From Actinomycetes bacterium (GTDB lineage: Bacteria > Actinomycetota > Actinomycetes > Jiangellales > Jiangellaceae): 41,935 nucleotides of DNA. Positions within the stretch are counted from its first letter, which is position 1. Each line of letters begins with the position of its first letter. Under the pieces are notes generated by a model. The model had not been told where the DNA came from, searched no databases, and saw only the letters and a list, made by a program, of their open reading frames with translations. The DNA lies in the NCBI GenBank assembly GCA_021793295.1, contig JAJYTA010000017.1:1-41935 (forward strand), given 5' to 3'. Both the position numbers and the translations under genes were made by a program. Positions 34,737 to 41,935 of the stretch are shown here, piece after piece.

Positions 34737-34750
34737 TGGAAGCGCTCGCC
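34737..34750. promoter_or_regulatory. LacI-type operator (TGGAAGCGCTCGCC)
   Basis: AGCGCT core in a LacI-like frame, upstream of the Tat-exported protein gene. Twelve of its bases (GAAGCGCTCGCC) recur at 12138-12149 before the isomerase operon. Confidence 0.45.
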
Positions 34751-34772
34751 TGATTTCGGTGTCCAGCCGGCC

Positions 34773-37274
34773 TCAGCTCAGTTGCTCCACCATGTCGGCG
34801 ACGTCTTCCCTCCAGGCGCGGTAGGCCGTTGGCTCGGAGACGTACTCGAAGTTGTCGGTGACCACGTCGGTGGCGCCGAGGAGGTGCTCCGCCCGGGCGA
34901 TGAGGTCAGGGTCGGCATCGGCCGGCGCGTCGGCGATCGCCGCGCGTAGCGAGTCGAGCAGGTTGTAGTCCTCGAGTCCGTCGCGGATGTTCTCCAGCCG
35001 GATCGACGGGATCGGGCCGTCCGGTCCGGGGTAGAACAACGACCCGTCGCCGGACCAGTTGCCCCACGTGCGCGGTTCCCACGAGCTCAGGGGCCCGTCG
35101 TCGATGACGCCCTTGCCGTACCAGCGATCAACTCGGTAGTAGAGGAACCCGTCGATGTCGGCCTGGTGCGACATCGGCCCGAGCAGGTTTCGCAGCTGGC
35201 CCGGGTCGTAATTGACGAACACGTTCGGCGTCGGGTTGGCGTTGGCTTGGTGCAGGTACCACCAGGCCTCCTGTCCCGCGGCGTGGCGTTCGGCGATGAT
35301 CTGCGGGTCGTACCAGGGGACGTCGCGCACCCACCAGTCGATCAGTTCGTCCAAGCCGCTCTGACGGCCCATCTGGTCGTCGATGGCGGTCGTGAGGATG
35401 GTGACGTCGGGGAAGCGGTCCTCGAACCTGGTCAACACGAACTCGATCAGCTCGGTGTGCTCGGCACGCGTCTCGTCGCAGCAGTACAGGTATGCCTCGT
35501 CGATGAACCCAGCCGCACGGTACTGCTCGACGTAGGGCTCGATCAGGTCGAACAGTTCGTCGGCCTGTTCGGCCCATGTCTCCGGCGCGTCGAGATCGAA
35601 CAACCTGGGGTCGAAATACCAGATGTTGAACTGGCGCAGACCCCCGTACTCCTCGTCGATCTTGCGCAGGCTCTCGACCGATGGCGGCTCGTCTTCGTAG
35701 ATGCTGCGGTAGATGTTGTCGCCTTGGAGCCAGTACTCCCCCAGGAATTCGTACTTCTCGTCGGTCAGCGCCTTGACGGCATCGGGATCGGTCACGCCGT
35801 ACGGTTCGGCGTAGGCCTCGGGGTGATGCCCGATGGCCGTCCGCAATCCGGGTTCCTGGGCGATCTGAACATCCCACACCCGCACCTGCAGCATGATCTG
35901 CTGCGCGCGTGGCAGCCCGTCGGCCGTGAGCTCGAGCTTGACCGGATACACACCCGGTTTGGTCTCCGGCGTCGTCTCGACAGCGATCCAGAACGCCTGC
36001 AGGTCACCGGCCGCCACGTCCACGCTGTCGTCGGTGGTCTGGATCGGGTCCGGCGTCCATCCTTCGTAGATGCTCGGACGAAATCGCGTCGGCGTCGCGG
36101 GCCGCTGATCCACCGGCGGGGTCATGTCCAGCGACACGACCGGATGAGCGTCCACCCGAACCCCGGCCGACTGGCCCCGGGCCACGGTGGCCGTCACTTG
36201 TGTGTCGGCCAGTTCCGCACCGTAGGGGACCGCAACGAGCTGGATGCTCTCGTGCTCCCCGCGCGCCACGCCCAACTCCGCGGGCCCGAAGCTGCAGTCG
36301 CAGGGCAGCTCGCGAGGGTAGACGCGCGTCATGGAGTCGGCGAACCCCAGGCCGACCGGCGCGGACGGCCGCGCTGCCCGGGCATCGACCAACGTGGACA
36401 ACCGCTTGGTCGCCCAGTCGATGTCGCTCAGCCCGAACCAGATGTCTCGAGCTTGCTCGACATCGTCACCCAGCGAGCCGATCTGGCCGGCGTAGGTGTC
36501 CAGCTGCGCCTGCAGCTCGTCGGCCTGTTCGGCCAGTGCCTGATCGGGCTCGAACGGAGTCGGCCTGATCCCGCGCCGGGCTTCGTCCACAGACGCTGAC
36601 GCGCTCGCGAGTCCGTCCGGCAGGGCCATCAACTCGATGAGCGCCGGCGCGACGCGGGCCCGTTCTGCGGCGACATCGGTGGGCCGATCAGTGAGGCGAA
36701 TGTCGTCCACATGTATCTGCTTCGGATTGGGCGAGCGCTCGGTGCTGATCTGAATCCGGTCCAGACGGGTCATGTCGACCCCGGCAGCTGCGATGTCGGC
36801 GGTCTCGATCTGGAACACGTGGTACTCGAACGGATCAGCCCACACCGATCGCAAAAGGTATCGGCCGTCTTCGTCCCACACCACCACGTACATCTGAGCC
36901 CGCTCGATCGAGCTGTTGGCCAGTCCGAGGTGGAGATACGTTCGCTGAGTCCAGTCCACGTCCGGCAGTGTCGATCCGATGTTCAACCACACGCGCGGAA
37001 ACACCGAGCCGGCCTTGGAGTCATACGGGCCGGTGTCCAACCGCATCGACGACTCACCCGTACTGGCGAAGGCCTCGGTCAGGCTCACCCGGTCGAGGTC
37101 AGGGGCTGGCAACGTCGCCCCGTCCAGGGCGTCTGCGGACTCGAAGTCCGCCAGCACGACGTCATCGGCCGCCTGCGCCGGAGTCGTCGCGATCATGGTC
37201 GCCAAGATCGCGACCAGCCCCAGCAGCACGGGCACGATCCGCCCGATTCGTCGCCTTGCCACTGGACTCTGCAT
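34773..37274 (-). CDS. Exported DUF4091-domain glycoside-hydrolase-like protein
   Basis: 833 residues from ATG 37274, which follows GGGAGG; the longer frame adds a basic tail that hides the signal. The signal peptide ends at TPAQA-ADD. Residues 36-190 look like a carbohydrate-binding beta-sandwich (VVLADFESADALDG, KQIHVDDIRLTD). A middle beta-domain follows (QLVAVPYGAELADTQVTATV, LQAFWIAVETTPETKPGVYP). The C-terminal half is a TIM-barrel-like region with AGFIDEAYLYCCDETRAEH, DWWVRDVPWYDPQIIAERHAAGQEAWWY and the DUF4091 ending WGNWSGDGSLFYPGPDG. It probably hydrolyses an external polysaccharide; catalytic acid not assigned. LacI-like operators and an inverted repeat lie upstream. Confidence 0.82.
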   Translation of the reverse strand: MQSPVARRRIGRIVPVLLGLVAILATMIATTPAQAADDVVLADFESADALDGATLPAPDLDRVSLTEAFASTGESSMRLDTGPYDSKAGSVFPRVWLNIGSTLPDVDWTQRTYLHLGLANSSIERAQMYVVVWDEDGRYLLRSVWADPFEYHVFQIETADIAAAGVDMTRLDRIQISTERSPNPKQIHVDDIRLTDRPTDVAAERARVAPALIELMALPDGLASASASVDEARRGIRPTPFEPDQALAEQADELQAQLDTYAGQIGSLGDDVEQARDIWFGLSDIDWATKRLSTLVDARAARPSAPVGLGFADSMTRVYPRELPCDCSFGPAELGVARGEHESIQLVAVPYGAELADTQVTATVARGQSAGVRVDAHPVVSLDMTPPVDQRPATPTRFRPSIYEGWTPDPIQTTDDSVDVAAGDLQAFWIAVETTPETKPGVYPVKLELTADGLPRAQQIMLQVRVWDVQIAQEPGLRTAIGHHPEAYAEPYGVTDPDAVKALTDEKYEFLGEYWLQGDNIYRSIYEDEPPSVESLRKIDEEYGGLRQFNIWYFDPRLFDLDAPETWAEQADELFDLIEPYVEQYRAAGFIDEAYLYCCDETRAEHTELIEFVLTRFEDRFPDVTILTTAIDDQMGRQSGLDELIDWWVRDVPWYDPQIIAERHAAGQEAWWYLHQANANPTPNVFVNYDPGQLRNLLGPMSHQADIDGFLYYRVDRWYGKGVIDDGPLSSWEPRTWGNWSGDGSLFYPGPDGPIPSIRLENIRDGLEDYNLLDSLRAAIADAPADADPDLIARAEHLLGATDVVTDNFEYVSEPTAYRAWREDVADMVEQLS

Positions 37275-37302
37275 GGGACCTCCCGGGGTGAGGCGACGCG
37301 CT

Positions 37303-37320
37303 TTTCGGTTTGGGCCGAAA
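37303..37320. repeat. Inverted repeat in DUF4091 gene leader
   Basis: TTTCGG and CCGAAA arms with a 6-base spacer, 29 bases before the DUF4091 gene start. Candidate regulator site. Confidence 0.35.
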
Positions 37321-37358
37321 CTAGGGCGTTTCCGGCGCAAGGTCAAGAGGTAAACGGA

Positions 37359-37371
37359 GGAAAACGTTCGG
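37359..37371. promoter_or_regulatory. LacI-type operator candidate (GGAAAACGTTCGG)
   Basis: AACGTT core with near-symmetric flanks, central CG as in LacI-family sites. It lies 85 bases upstream of the DUF4091 gene. Confidence 0.35.
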
Positions 37372-37459
37372 ACTGTATCGATTTCGTCGTCGATCGCTCA
37401 CGAATGAGCAGAGTTTTCCGAACCTGCCTCGCGCGATCGATGCATGTGTAACTGCGCGA

Positions 37460-38119
37460 TCAGCTGGCTAGGCGCTGCCCGCCGGCTCGGGCCCAGCCGG
37501 TGAACCCGGAGTCGAGAGGGTGCGCGCGGTAGCCGTGCTCGCGCAGCAGCCGAACGGCGTTCGGCGACACGACACAATAGGGCCCTTGGCAGTACGCCAC
37601 GATCGTCGCCGCGCGCGGCAACTCGTCCAGGCGGTCGCGCAACTCCCCCATCGGCATCGACACCGCGCCGGGTACGTGCCCCTGGTCGAACTCGGCCGCC
37701 GAACGCACGTCGAGGACGACGACGTGCGGGTCGTCGAGGCGCTGGCCCAACTCCTCGGCGGTGACGGGTTGCAGCGTCTCCGGATCACCGAGGTGATCGG
37801 ACACAACCTGGCGCAGATCGGCCAGTCGTTCGCCGGCGAAGTCCTGGTAGAGACCGAGGAACGTCGACACCTGCGGGTCGGCCAGCCGGTACGACACCCG
37901 GGTGCCGTCTTTGCGACTGGTGACGAGGTTGGCCGCGCGCAAATGCTGTAGCTGCGCGGAAGTGTTTTTCAATCCGACGCCCGCCGCGGTGGCCAGTTGC
38001 TCGACGGTGAACTCACGGTGATCGAGCAAGTCGAGCAGGCGCAGCCGGACCGGGTTGGCCAGCGCTTTGCCGATCCGCGCGAGCTGGGCATAGATCGGTT
38101 CTTCGACGAACTCTGCCAT
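37460..38119 (-). CDS. ArsR-type regulator fused to rhodanese domain
   Basis: 219 residues. Residues 1-85 are an ArsR winged helix (LARIGKALANPVRLRLLDLL, FTVEQLATAAGVGLKNTSAQLQHL). Residues about 118-215 are a rhodanese domain (VVVLDVRSAAEFDQGHVPGAVSMPMGEL) with active-site loop CQGPYC (Cys177, Cys182). Such fusions sense persulfide or metal-type signals in other bacteria (family knowledge). Two cysteines in the loop, rather than one, may allow a disulfide/persulfide switch. It follows the MBL gene by 18 bases, so both are one operon, probably autoregulated through the inverted repeat at 39040-39057. The start ATG 38119 opens the canonical N-terminus. Confidence 0.9.
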   Translation of the reverse strand: MAEFVEEPIYAQLARIGKALANPVRLRLLDLLDHREFTVEQLATAAGVGLKNTSAQLQHLRAANLVTSRKDGTRVSYRLADPQVSTFLGLYQDFAGERLADLRQVVSDHLGDPETLQPVTAEELGQRLDDPHVVVLDVRSAAEFDQGHVPGAVSMPMGELRDRLDELPRAATIVAYCQGPYCVVSPNAVRLLREHGYRAHPLDSGFTGWARAGGQRLAS

Positions 38120-38137
38120 CGACGTCCTCCCCGTGGC

Positions 38138-39007
38138 TCAGGCCGGCGCGGGCGGCGGGTCGAGCACCACCTCGTCACGCAGGAACGCGATGTAGCGCTG
38201 CGCGCTGCGTTCGAGGATCGCTTTGGCATCACCATGCAAGACCGTCGTCCACCACCCGCCGTAGATGCGGTCGAACTCGAACGGCGCCGTGGCCGCCACC
38301 GCGGCACGCACCGCACGCTCAGGCAGCGGAAGACGATTCGGCGCGCTCCACATGAAGGTCACCCTGTCGCAGCCCGGTGTCACCATGATCGTGTCCCCGG
38401 TCAACAGCGCGCCACGTCCGTCGGCTGCGGCGCTCACGTGCAGCGCAGCGCTGCCCGGGAAGTGCCCGCCGCACTGGATGAGCGTGACGCCGGGAACGAT
38501 CTCGAGAGTGCCCGACCACGACCGCACAGCGCGTTCGGTGCGGAACAGCCACGCCAGGTCAGCCTCGGGCAGCACGATCTCGGCGTCGAACTCGATGGCC
38601 CAGTCGACGATCGCGCCGTACATGTGCGGATGACTCGACGTCACCGCCTGCAATCCGCCCACGGCGCGCACCGCGTCGACGGCCGACTGGTCCAGAACCG
38701 GCGGCGGATCCCACAAGACGTTGCCGGCTGGAGTAGTGACGAGCACACCCCGGTGTCCGACGCCGATCGACGGCTCCATGCCGATCCCGAGGAGGCCTGG
38801 TTCGAGCTCGGCGATCTGCGCATGCATGCCGTCGGCGATCGCCTTGGCCATCGTCGTCCATTTCTGCCCGGACGGAGGTACCCACTGCCGTTCATCGGTG
38901 CACACGCGGCACTCGGCCGGTGGTTGCGGCGCTGCTGGCACGTGCCCGCCGCACGTGACGCAGATCCAGACCGGCTCGGCGCCGGTGGACTGGTGCAGAT
39001 CGCTCAT
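38138..39007 (-). CDS. MBL-fold protein with N-terminal zinc-ribbon
   Basis: 289 residues. The first 50 hold a rubredoxin-like CVTCGG..CRVC motif pair. The metallo-beta-lactamase fold follows: VLVTTPAGNVLWDPPPV, then the metal loop TSSHPHMYGAIVDWA, CGGHFPGSAALHV and LLTGDTIMV. The metal loop reads H-P-H-M-Y-G in place of the usual HxHxDH, so the standard two-metal site is incomplete, and catalysis may differ or be absent. ATG 39007 with GGGAG upstream is chosen over the longer frame, which runs into the operator. It is first in an operon with an ArsR-rhodanese; a sulfur or redox role is a reasonable inference. Confidence 0.85.
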   Translation of the reverse strand: MSDLHQSTGAEPVWICVTCGGHVPAAPQPPAECRVCTDERQWVPPSGQKWTTMAKAIADGMHAQIAELEPGLLGIGMEPSIGVGHRGVLVTTPAGNVLWDPPPVLDQSAVDAVRAVGGLQAVTSSHPHMYGAIVDWAIEFDAEIVLPEADLAWLFRTERAVRSWSGTLEIVPGVTLIQCGGHFPGSAALHVSAAADGRGALLTGDTIMVTPGCDRVTFMWSAPNRLPLPERAVRAAVAATAPFEFDRIYGGWWTTVLHGDAKAILERSAQRYIAFLRDEVVLDPPPAPA

Positions 39008-39039
39008 GCTTCTCCCTGGCTGGACGAGGCTGCACAGAA

Positions 39040-39057
39040 TTCTAAGGAACATTAGAA
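39040..39057. promoter_or_regulatory. ArsR-type operator candidate
   Basis: TTCTAA (39040-39045) and TTAGAA (39052-39057) form a 6-base inverted repeat with 6-base spacer, 33 bases before the MBL gene. AT-rich symmetric sites of this size are usual for ArsR-family proteins, and the operon encodes one. Confidence 0.5.
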
Positions 39058-39080
39058 CATCACCCTGGGCCGGCCCACCA

Positions 39081-39096
39081 CCCCCACATGTGGGGG
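39081..39096. repeat. Perfect 16-base palindrome
   Basis: CCCCCACATGTGGGGG lies in the divergent region between the MBL-fold gene and the NDP-sugar epimerase gene. It could be an operator or a hairpin. Confidence 0.5.
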
Positions 39097-39310
39097 CCGT
39101 TGAAGGCTTGCATTCTGCGCCTGTTCCCAAGGCGAGTCACGCCTCCAGGTCGAGGGCCGCGTCACCGAACCCCTCATACCTTTTGGCCCGAACTGTCACC
39201 ATGTGCGGTAAGACCTGAAAAATCTGCCGATTGACCCTAGTCGCGCATCTGACCCGCCGTTAAAGTGAGCTGTCTCTTCACAGAGTCAACGACATCCAGA
39301 CCGGGGGGCT

Positions 39311-40444
39311 ATGGATATGACTCAGCATCATGCTGCCGGCACTCGCCGTCGCTCGACGTCGTTGCGCGCCAGTTTCACAGCGGCGCCCAACGGCAAGAAC
39401 GGGACGGCACGGACGACGTCCTTGGTCACCGGCGGCGCCGGCTTCATCGGTGGCCATCTTGTGGAGCACCTGCTCGCACAGGGCCATCACGTCATCGCAA
39501 TCGACAACCTGTCGACGGGCAACCCGGCGACCGTGGAGCGCATCGATCATCCGGAGTTCCAGTTCGCCCACGGTTCGATCTTGGACGAACCGCTGGTCGA
39601 CGAGCTCGTCAGCCAGGTCGACCAGGTCTTCCACTTGGCCGCTGCCGTCGGCGTGCAACTGGTGATCGCAGAATCGTTCGAGAGTCTGCGGACCAATGTG
39701 CGCGGAACCGAGATCATCCTCGAAAGCGCCCGTCGCCACGGCGCACGGTCGCTCATCGCCTCCACCAGTGAGGTGTACGGCAAGAACGCCGCGTGCCCGT
39801 TGAGCGAGACCACCGACCGAATCCTCGGCTCACCGGCCGTGCGGCGATGGTCCTATGCGCAGGCCAAAGCGCTCGACGAGACCATGGCGTACCTGTACCA
39901 CACCGACCTGAATTCGCCGACGGTCGTGGCTCGGCTGTTCAACGTGGCCGGCCCACGCCAGACCGGGCGCTACGGCATGGTGATCCCGCGCTTCGTCGGC
40001 CAGGCACTTCGCGGTGAGCCGCTGACGGTATTCGGCGGCGGGCAGCAGACACGCAGTTTCTGCCACGTTCTCGACGTCGTGGCCGCGCTCGCCGCTCTGA
40101 TCGACAGCCCCGCAGCCTACGGGCAGGTCTTCAACATCGGGCGGCCGCAAGAAGTGTCGATCCGGTACCTGGCCGAACGGGTCATCACGCTGACCGACTC
40201 GCTGAGCACGATTCAGGACATCCCGTACGACGAGGCGTACGGGCCTGGGTTCGAAGACACCGAGCGACGGGTCCCCGACGTCACCCGTGCGCGCGAGGTG
40301 ATCGGGTTCGATCCGCAACTGACCTTGGACGACATCATCATGAACGTCGTCGCCGAACAGCGCGAGCACATGCTCGCCTTGGAGCCCGTGAGCATCGAAG
40401 CAGTGCCGGCGACCGACCGCGTGGAGGCGGAGTATGTGGGGTGA
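39311..40444 (+). CDS. NAD-dependent epimerase/dehydratase (UDP-sugar type)
   Basis: Extended short-chain dehydrogenase, 377 residues, with an unusual basic N-terminal extension of ~35 residues before the Rossmann motif TGGAGFIGGHL. Other features: DNLSTGN, FHLAAAVGVQLV, STSEVYGK, the catalytic WSYAQAK (Tyr and Lys), and RLFNVAGPRQTGRYGMVIPRFV. It should act on a nucleotide sugar; the exact epimer cannot be told. The ATG at 39311 or 39317 could be used. Its end overlaps the PIG-L gene by 11 bases. First gene of an exported-glycan type cluster. Confidence 0.9.
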   Translation: MDMTQHHAAGTRRRSTSLRASFTAAPNGKNGTARTTSLVTGGAGFIGGHLVEHLLAQGHHVIAIDNLSTGNPATVERIDHPEFQFAHGSILDEPLVDELVSQVDQVFHLAAAVGVQLVIAESFESLRTNVRGTEIILESARRHGARSLIASTSEVYGKNAACPLSETTDRILGSPAVRRWSYAQAKALDETMAYLYHTDLNSPTVVARLFNVAGPRQTGRYGMVIPRFVGQALRGEPLTVFGGGQQTRSFCHVLDVVAALAALIDSPAAYGQVFNIGRPQEVSIRYLAERVITLTDSLSTIQDIPYDEAYGPGFEDTERRVPDVTRAREVIGFDPQLTLDDIIMNVVAEQREHMLALEPVSIEAVPATDRVEAEYVG

Positions 40445-41168
40445 CGATTTCCTCGCCCAGCAGCGTGTCCTGGTCATCACACCGCACGCCGACGACGAGA
40501 CCTATGGCTGCGCCGGCAGCATCGCCCGCATCAAATCGCTCGGTGGCGAGGTCTACGTGGTCCTCGCCACCGCCAGCGACCTGGTGCATTTCGGTGAGGA
40601 CGGCACCGGCGCGCAAACCAAACTGGTCTCGCTCGAGAAGAGGCTGAGCGAGTTCGAGGCGGTGATGCGGCTGTTGAAAGTCGACGACTGGGACGTGTTG
40701 TTCACCGACTCTCAAACGCATCTGGCGCTGGACACCGTGCCGCGTAAGGAACTGGTGCGCCTGCTGGAGAGCGAAGGCCGGCTGGCCATCGACAAGGTTC
40801 GCCCGACGATCGTCATGATTCCCGCAGTGAGCTACAACCAGGATCACGAGGCGCTGTTCCACGCCTGTATCACGGCCACCCGACCCGGCGTGCCCGAGCA
40901 ACGTCATCTGGTTCCGTTCGTGCTTTCCTACGACAATACGTCGCTGTTCTGGAACTTCGACCACGAGCGGTTCAACCCGAACCTCTACATCGACGTCTCG
41001 GAGTTCCTCGGCACGAAGATCCAGGCGATGCGCATGCACTCGTCTCAAGTTCGCCCGCCGCTTTATCACGGCAGCCCGGAAAGCCTGCAGATGGCGACCC
41101 AATTGCGTGGGCGAGAGGTGAGCGTGGAAGCCGCCGAAGGGTTCGTGGTGCACCGTGCGTTGTTCTAG
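40434..41168 (+). CDS. PIG-L family deacetylase
   Basis: 244 residues of the LmbE/PIG-L zinc deacetylase fold. The metal motif PHADDE is at residues 17-22 and a further histidine-bearing segment reads YNQDHEALFHA. Such enzymes remove N-acetyl groups from GlcNAc-linked lipids or sugars (for example MshB in mycothiol synthesis, or GPI-type lipids). Here the context of an epimerase and a WbqC-like gene suggests an acetamido-sugar in a surface glycan. ATG 40434 overlaps the epimerase stop. Confidence 0.92.
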   Translation: MWGDDFLAQQRVLVITPHADDETYGCAGSIARIKSLGGEVYVVLATASDLVHFGEDGTGAQTKLVSLEKRLSEFEAVMRLLKVDDWDVLFTDSQTHLALDTVPRKELVRLLESEGRLAIDKVRPTIVMIPAVSYNQDHEALFHACITATRPGVPEQRHLVPFVLSYDNTSLFWNFDHERFNPNLYIDVSEFLGTKIQAMRMHSSQVRPPLYHGSPESLQMATQLRGREVSVEAAEGFVVHRALF

Positions 41169-41192
41169 TTCGCCCCGGACGGAGTGCGCCCA

Positions 41193-41935
41193 TGGCTGAA
41201 ACGATCGTGTCGATTCACCAGCCGAACTTCATGCCCTGGGTCAAGCTGCTGGACAAGATTCTGGCCAGCGACGTGTACATCGCCTATGACAGCGTCGCCT
41301 ACACCAAATCCGAATACCACTCCCGGCAGAAGGTTCGGATCGACGAGGGCACGGCATGGGTGTCCGTGCCGTTGATGCACCTGCGCGGCACCCAGCAGCT
41401 GATCAAGGACATCAAGATCGAGAACAGGCAGCCATTCCGCTACCAGCACTTGCGGCGGCTGCAGATCTCGTACGGCTCGTGGCCGTACTTCGACGAGGTC
41501 TACCCGATCCTCGAAGAAGTCTATGGCCGCGACCAAGAGCAGCTGGTCGACCTCAACCTCGACCTGATCGAGGCGATCTGCACCTACCTCGACTCACCGG
41601 TGCGCATCGTGCGGGCCAGTTCACTTCCGCATGCCGGTGGCAAGACAGAACGGTTGATCCAGCTGGTCGCCGGCGTCGGTGGTGACGTGCATCTGACCAG
41701 TACGTACGGCACGACCCAACATGATGTCGACTGGCCGAGCTTCGCGGCCGCGGGTATCGCGCTGAGTTCTCAGTCGTTCGAGCATCCCGAGTACCAGCAG
41801 GGCAGCCGCACCGGCTTCGTTGCGCACCTGGCGGCCGTCGACATGCTGTTCGCCTGTGGCCGCAAGACCCGGCAGATCCTCGAAAGCCGCCGGCGTCTGA
41901 TTCCGATCATTCCTGGTAAGACCGAAACGGAGGGC
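41193..41935 (+). CDS. WbqC-like family protein, 3' end cut by window edge
   Basis: Reading frame from ATG 41193 stays open to the edge (247 codons), so it is incomplete. It begins MAETIVSIHQPNFMPWVKLL, the diagnostic WbqC start (IHQPNFMPW). Further segments: LASDVYIAYDSVAYTKSEYHSRQKVR, VPLMHLRGTQQLIKDIKI, QPFRYQHLRRLQISYG. WbqC proteins occur in O-antigen and glycan gene clusters; their activity is not settled. The third gene of a co-directional set with the epimerase and the deacetylase, 24 bases after the latter. Confidence 0.88.

Overview
The window is about 42 kb of high-GC DNA. Its GTG starts, strong GGAGG-type ribosome binding sites, tightly overlapping operons, group-2 sigma factor and Tat and lipoprotein signals point to a free-living soil-type actinomycete. 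A Jiangella-like genus is possible, but that is a guess. I see no phage, insertion sequence, CRISPR array or rRNA. The only trace of mobile-type content is a decayed higBA toxin-antitoxin remnant.

Layout. (1) 1-752: C-terminal part of a membrane protein. (2) 762-12009: a GntR/UTRA regulator faces a CUT1 sugar ABC importer (binding protein, two permeases, ATPase) and a PHP-type CehA/McbA metallohydrolase. These converge on a second operon encoding an IolE-like isomerase, a Gfo/Idh dehydrogenase and a GH38 alpha-mannosidase. (3) 12010-13741: a long regulatory region and a group-2 sigma factor behind an SOS-box-like site. (4) 13753-24269, minus strand: a myo-inositol catabolic operon, iolG-iolC-(Cgl0159-like aldolase)-iolB-iolD-mmsA, followed by a ribose/inositol-type ABC importer and the higBA remnant. 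(5) 24403-28715: a divergent LacI regulator, then a Gfo/Idh, DUF993 and TIM-barrel trio. (6) tRNA-Asn and a gene-poor stretch holding one small membrane-protein ORF. (7) 29833-37274: a DHFR-like reductase and three exported carbohydrate-active or binding proteins (beta-propeller, Tat-exported barrel enzyme, DUF4091 protein). (8) 37460-39007: an ArsR-rhodanese fusion with an MBL-fold protein. (9) 39311 to the end: the start of a surface-glycan cluster (NDP-sugar epimerase, PIG-L deacetylase, WbqC-like protein).

How the genes work together. A 10-base element, TGTCC(T)RACA-like, matches the IolR motif I recall from Corynebacterium glutamicum (KGWCHTRACA). It stands in front of the GntR gene, the CUT1 importer operon, the isomerase/dehydrogenase/alpha-mannosidase operon and the iol operon. 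This suggests one inositol-responsive regulon that couples an alpha-mannosidase and a PHP hydrolase to inositol breakdown. Such a system could scavenge mannosylated or otherwise decorated inositols, for example phosphatidylinositol-mannoside head groups. At iolG the element overlaps a perfect palindrome that looks like the LacI-family site, so two repressors may compete there.
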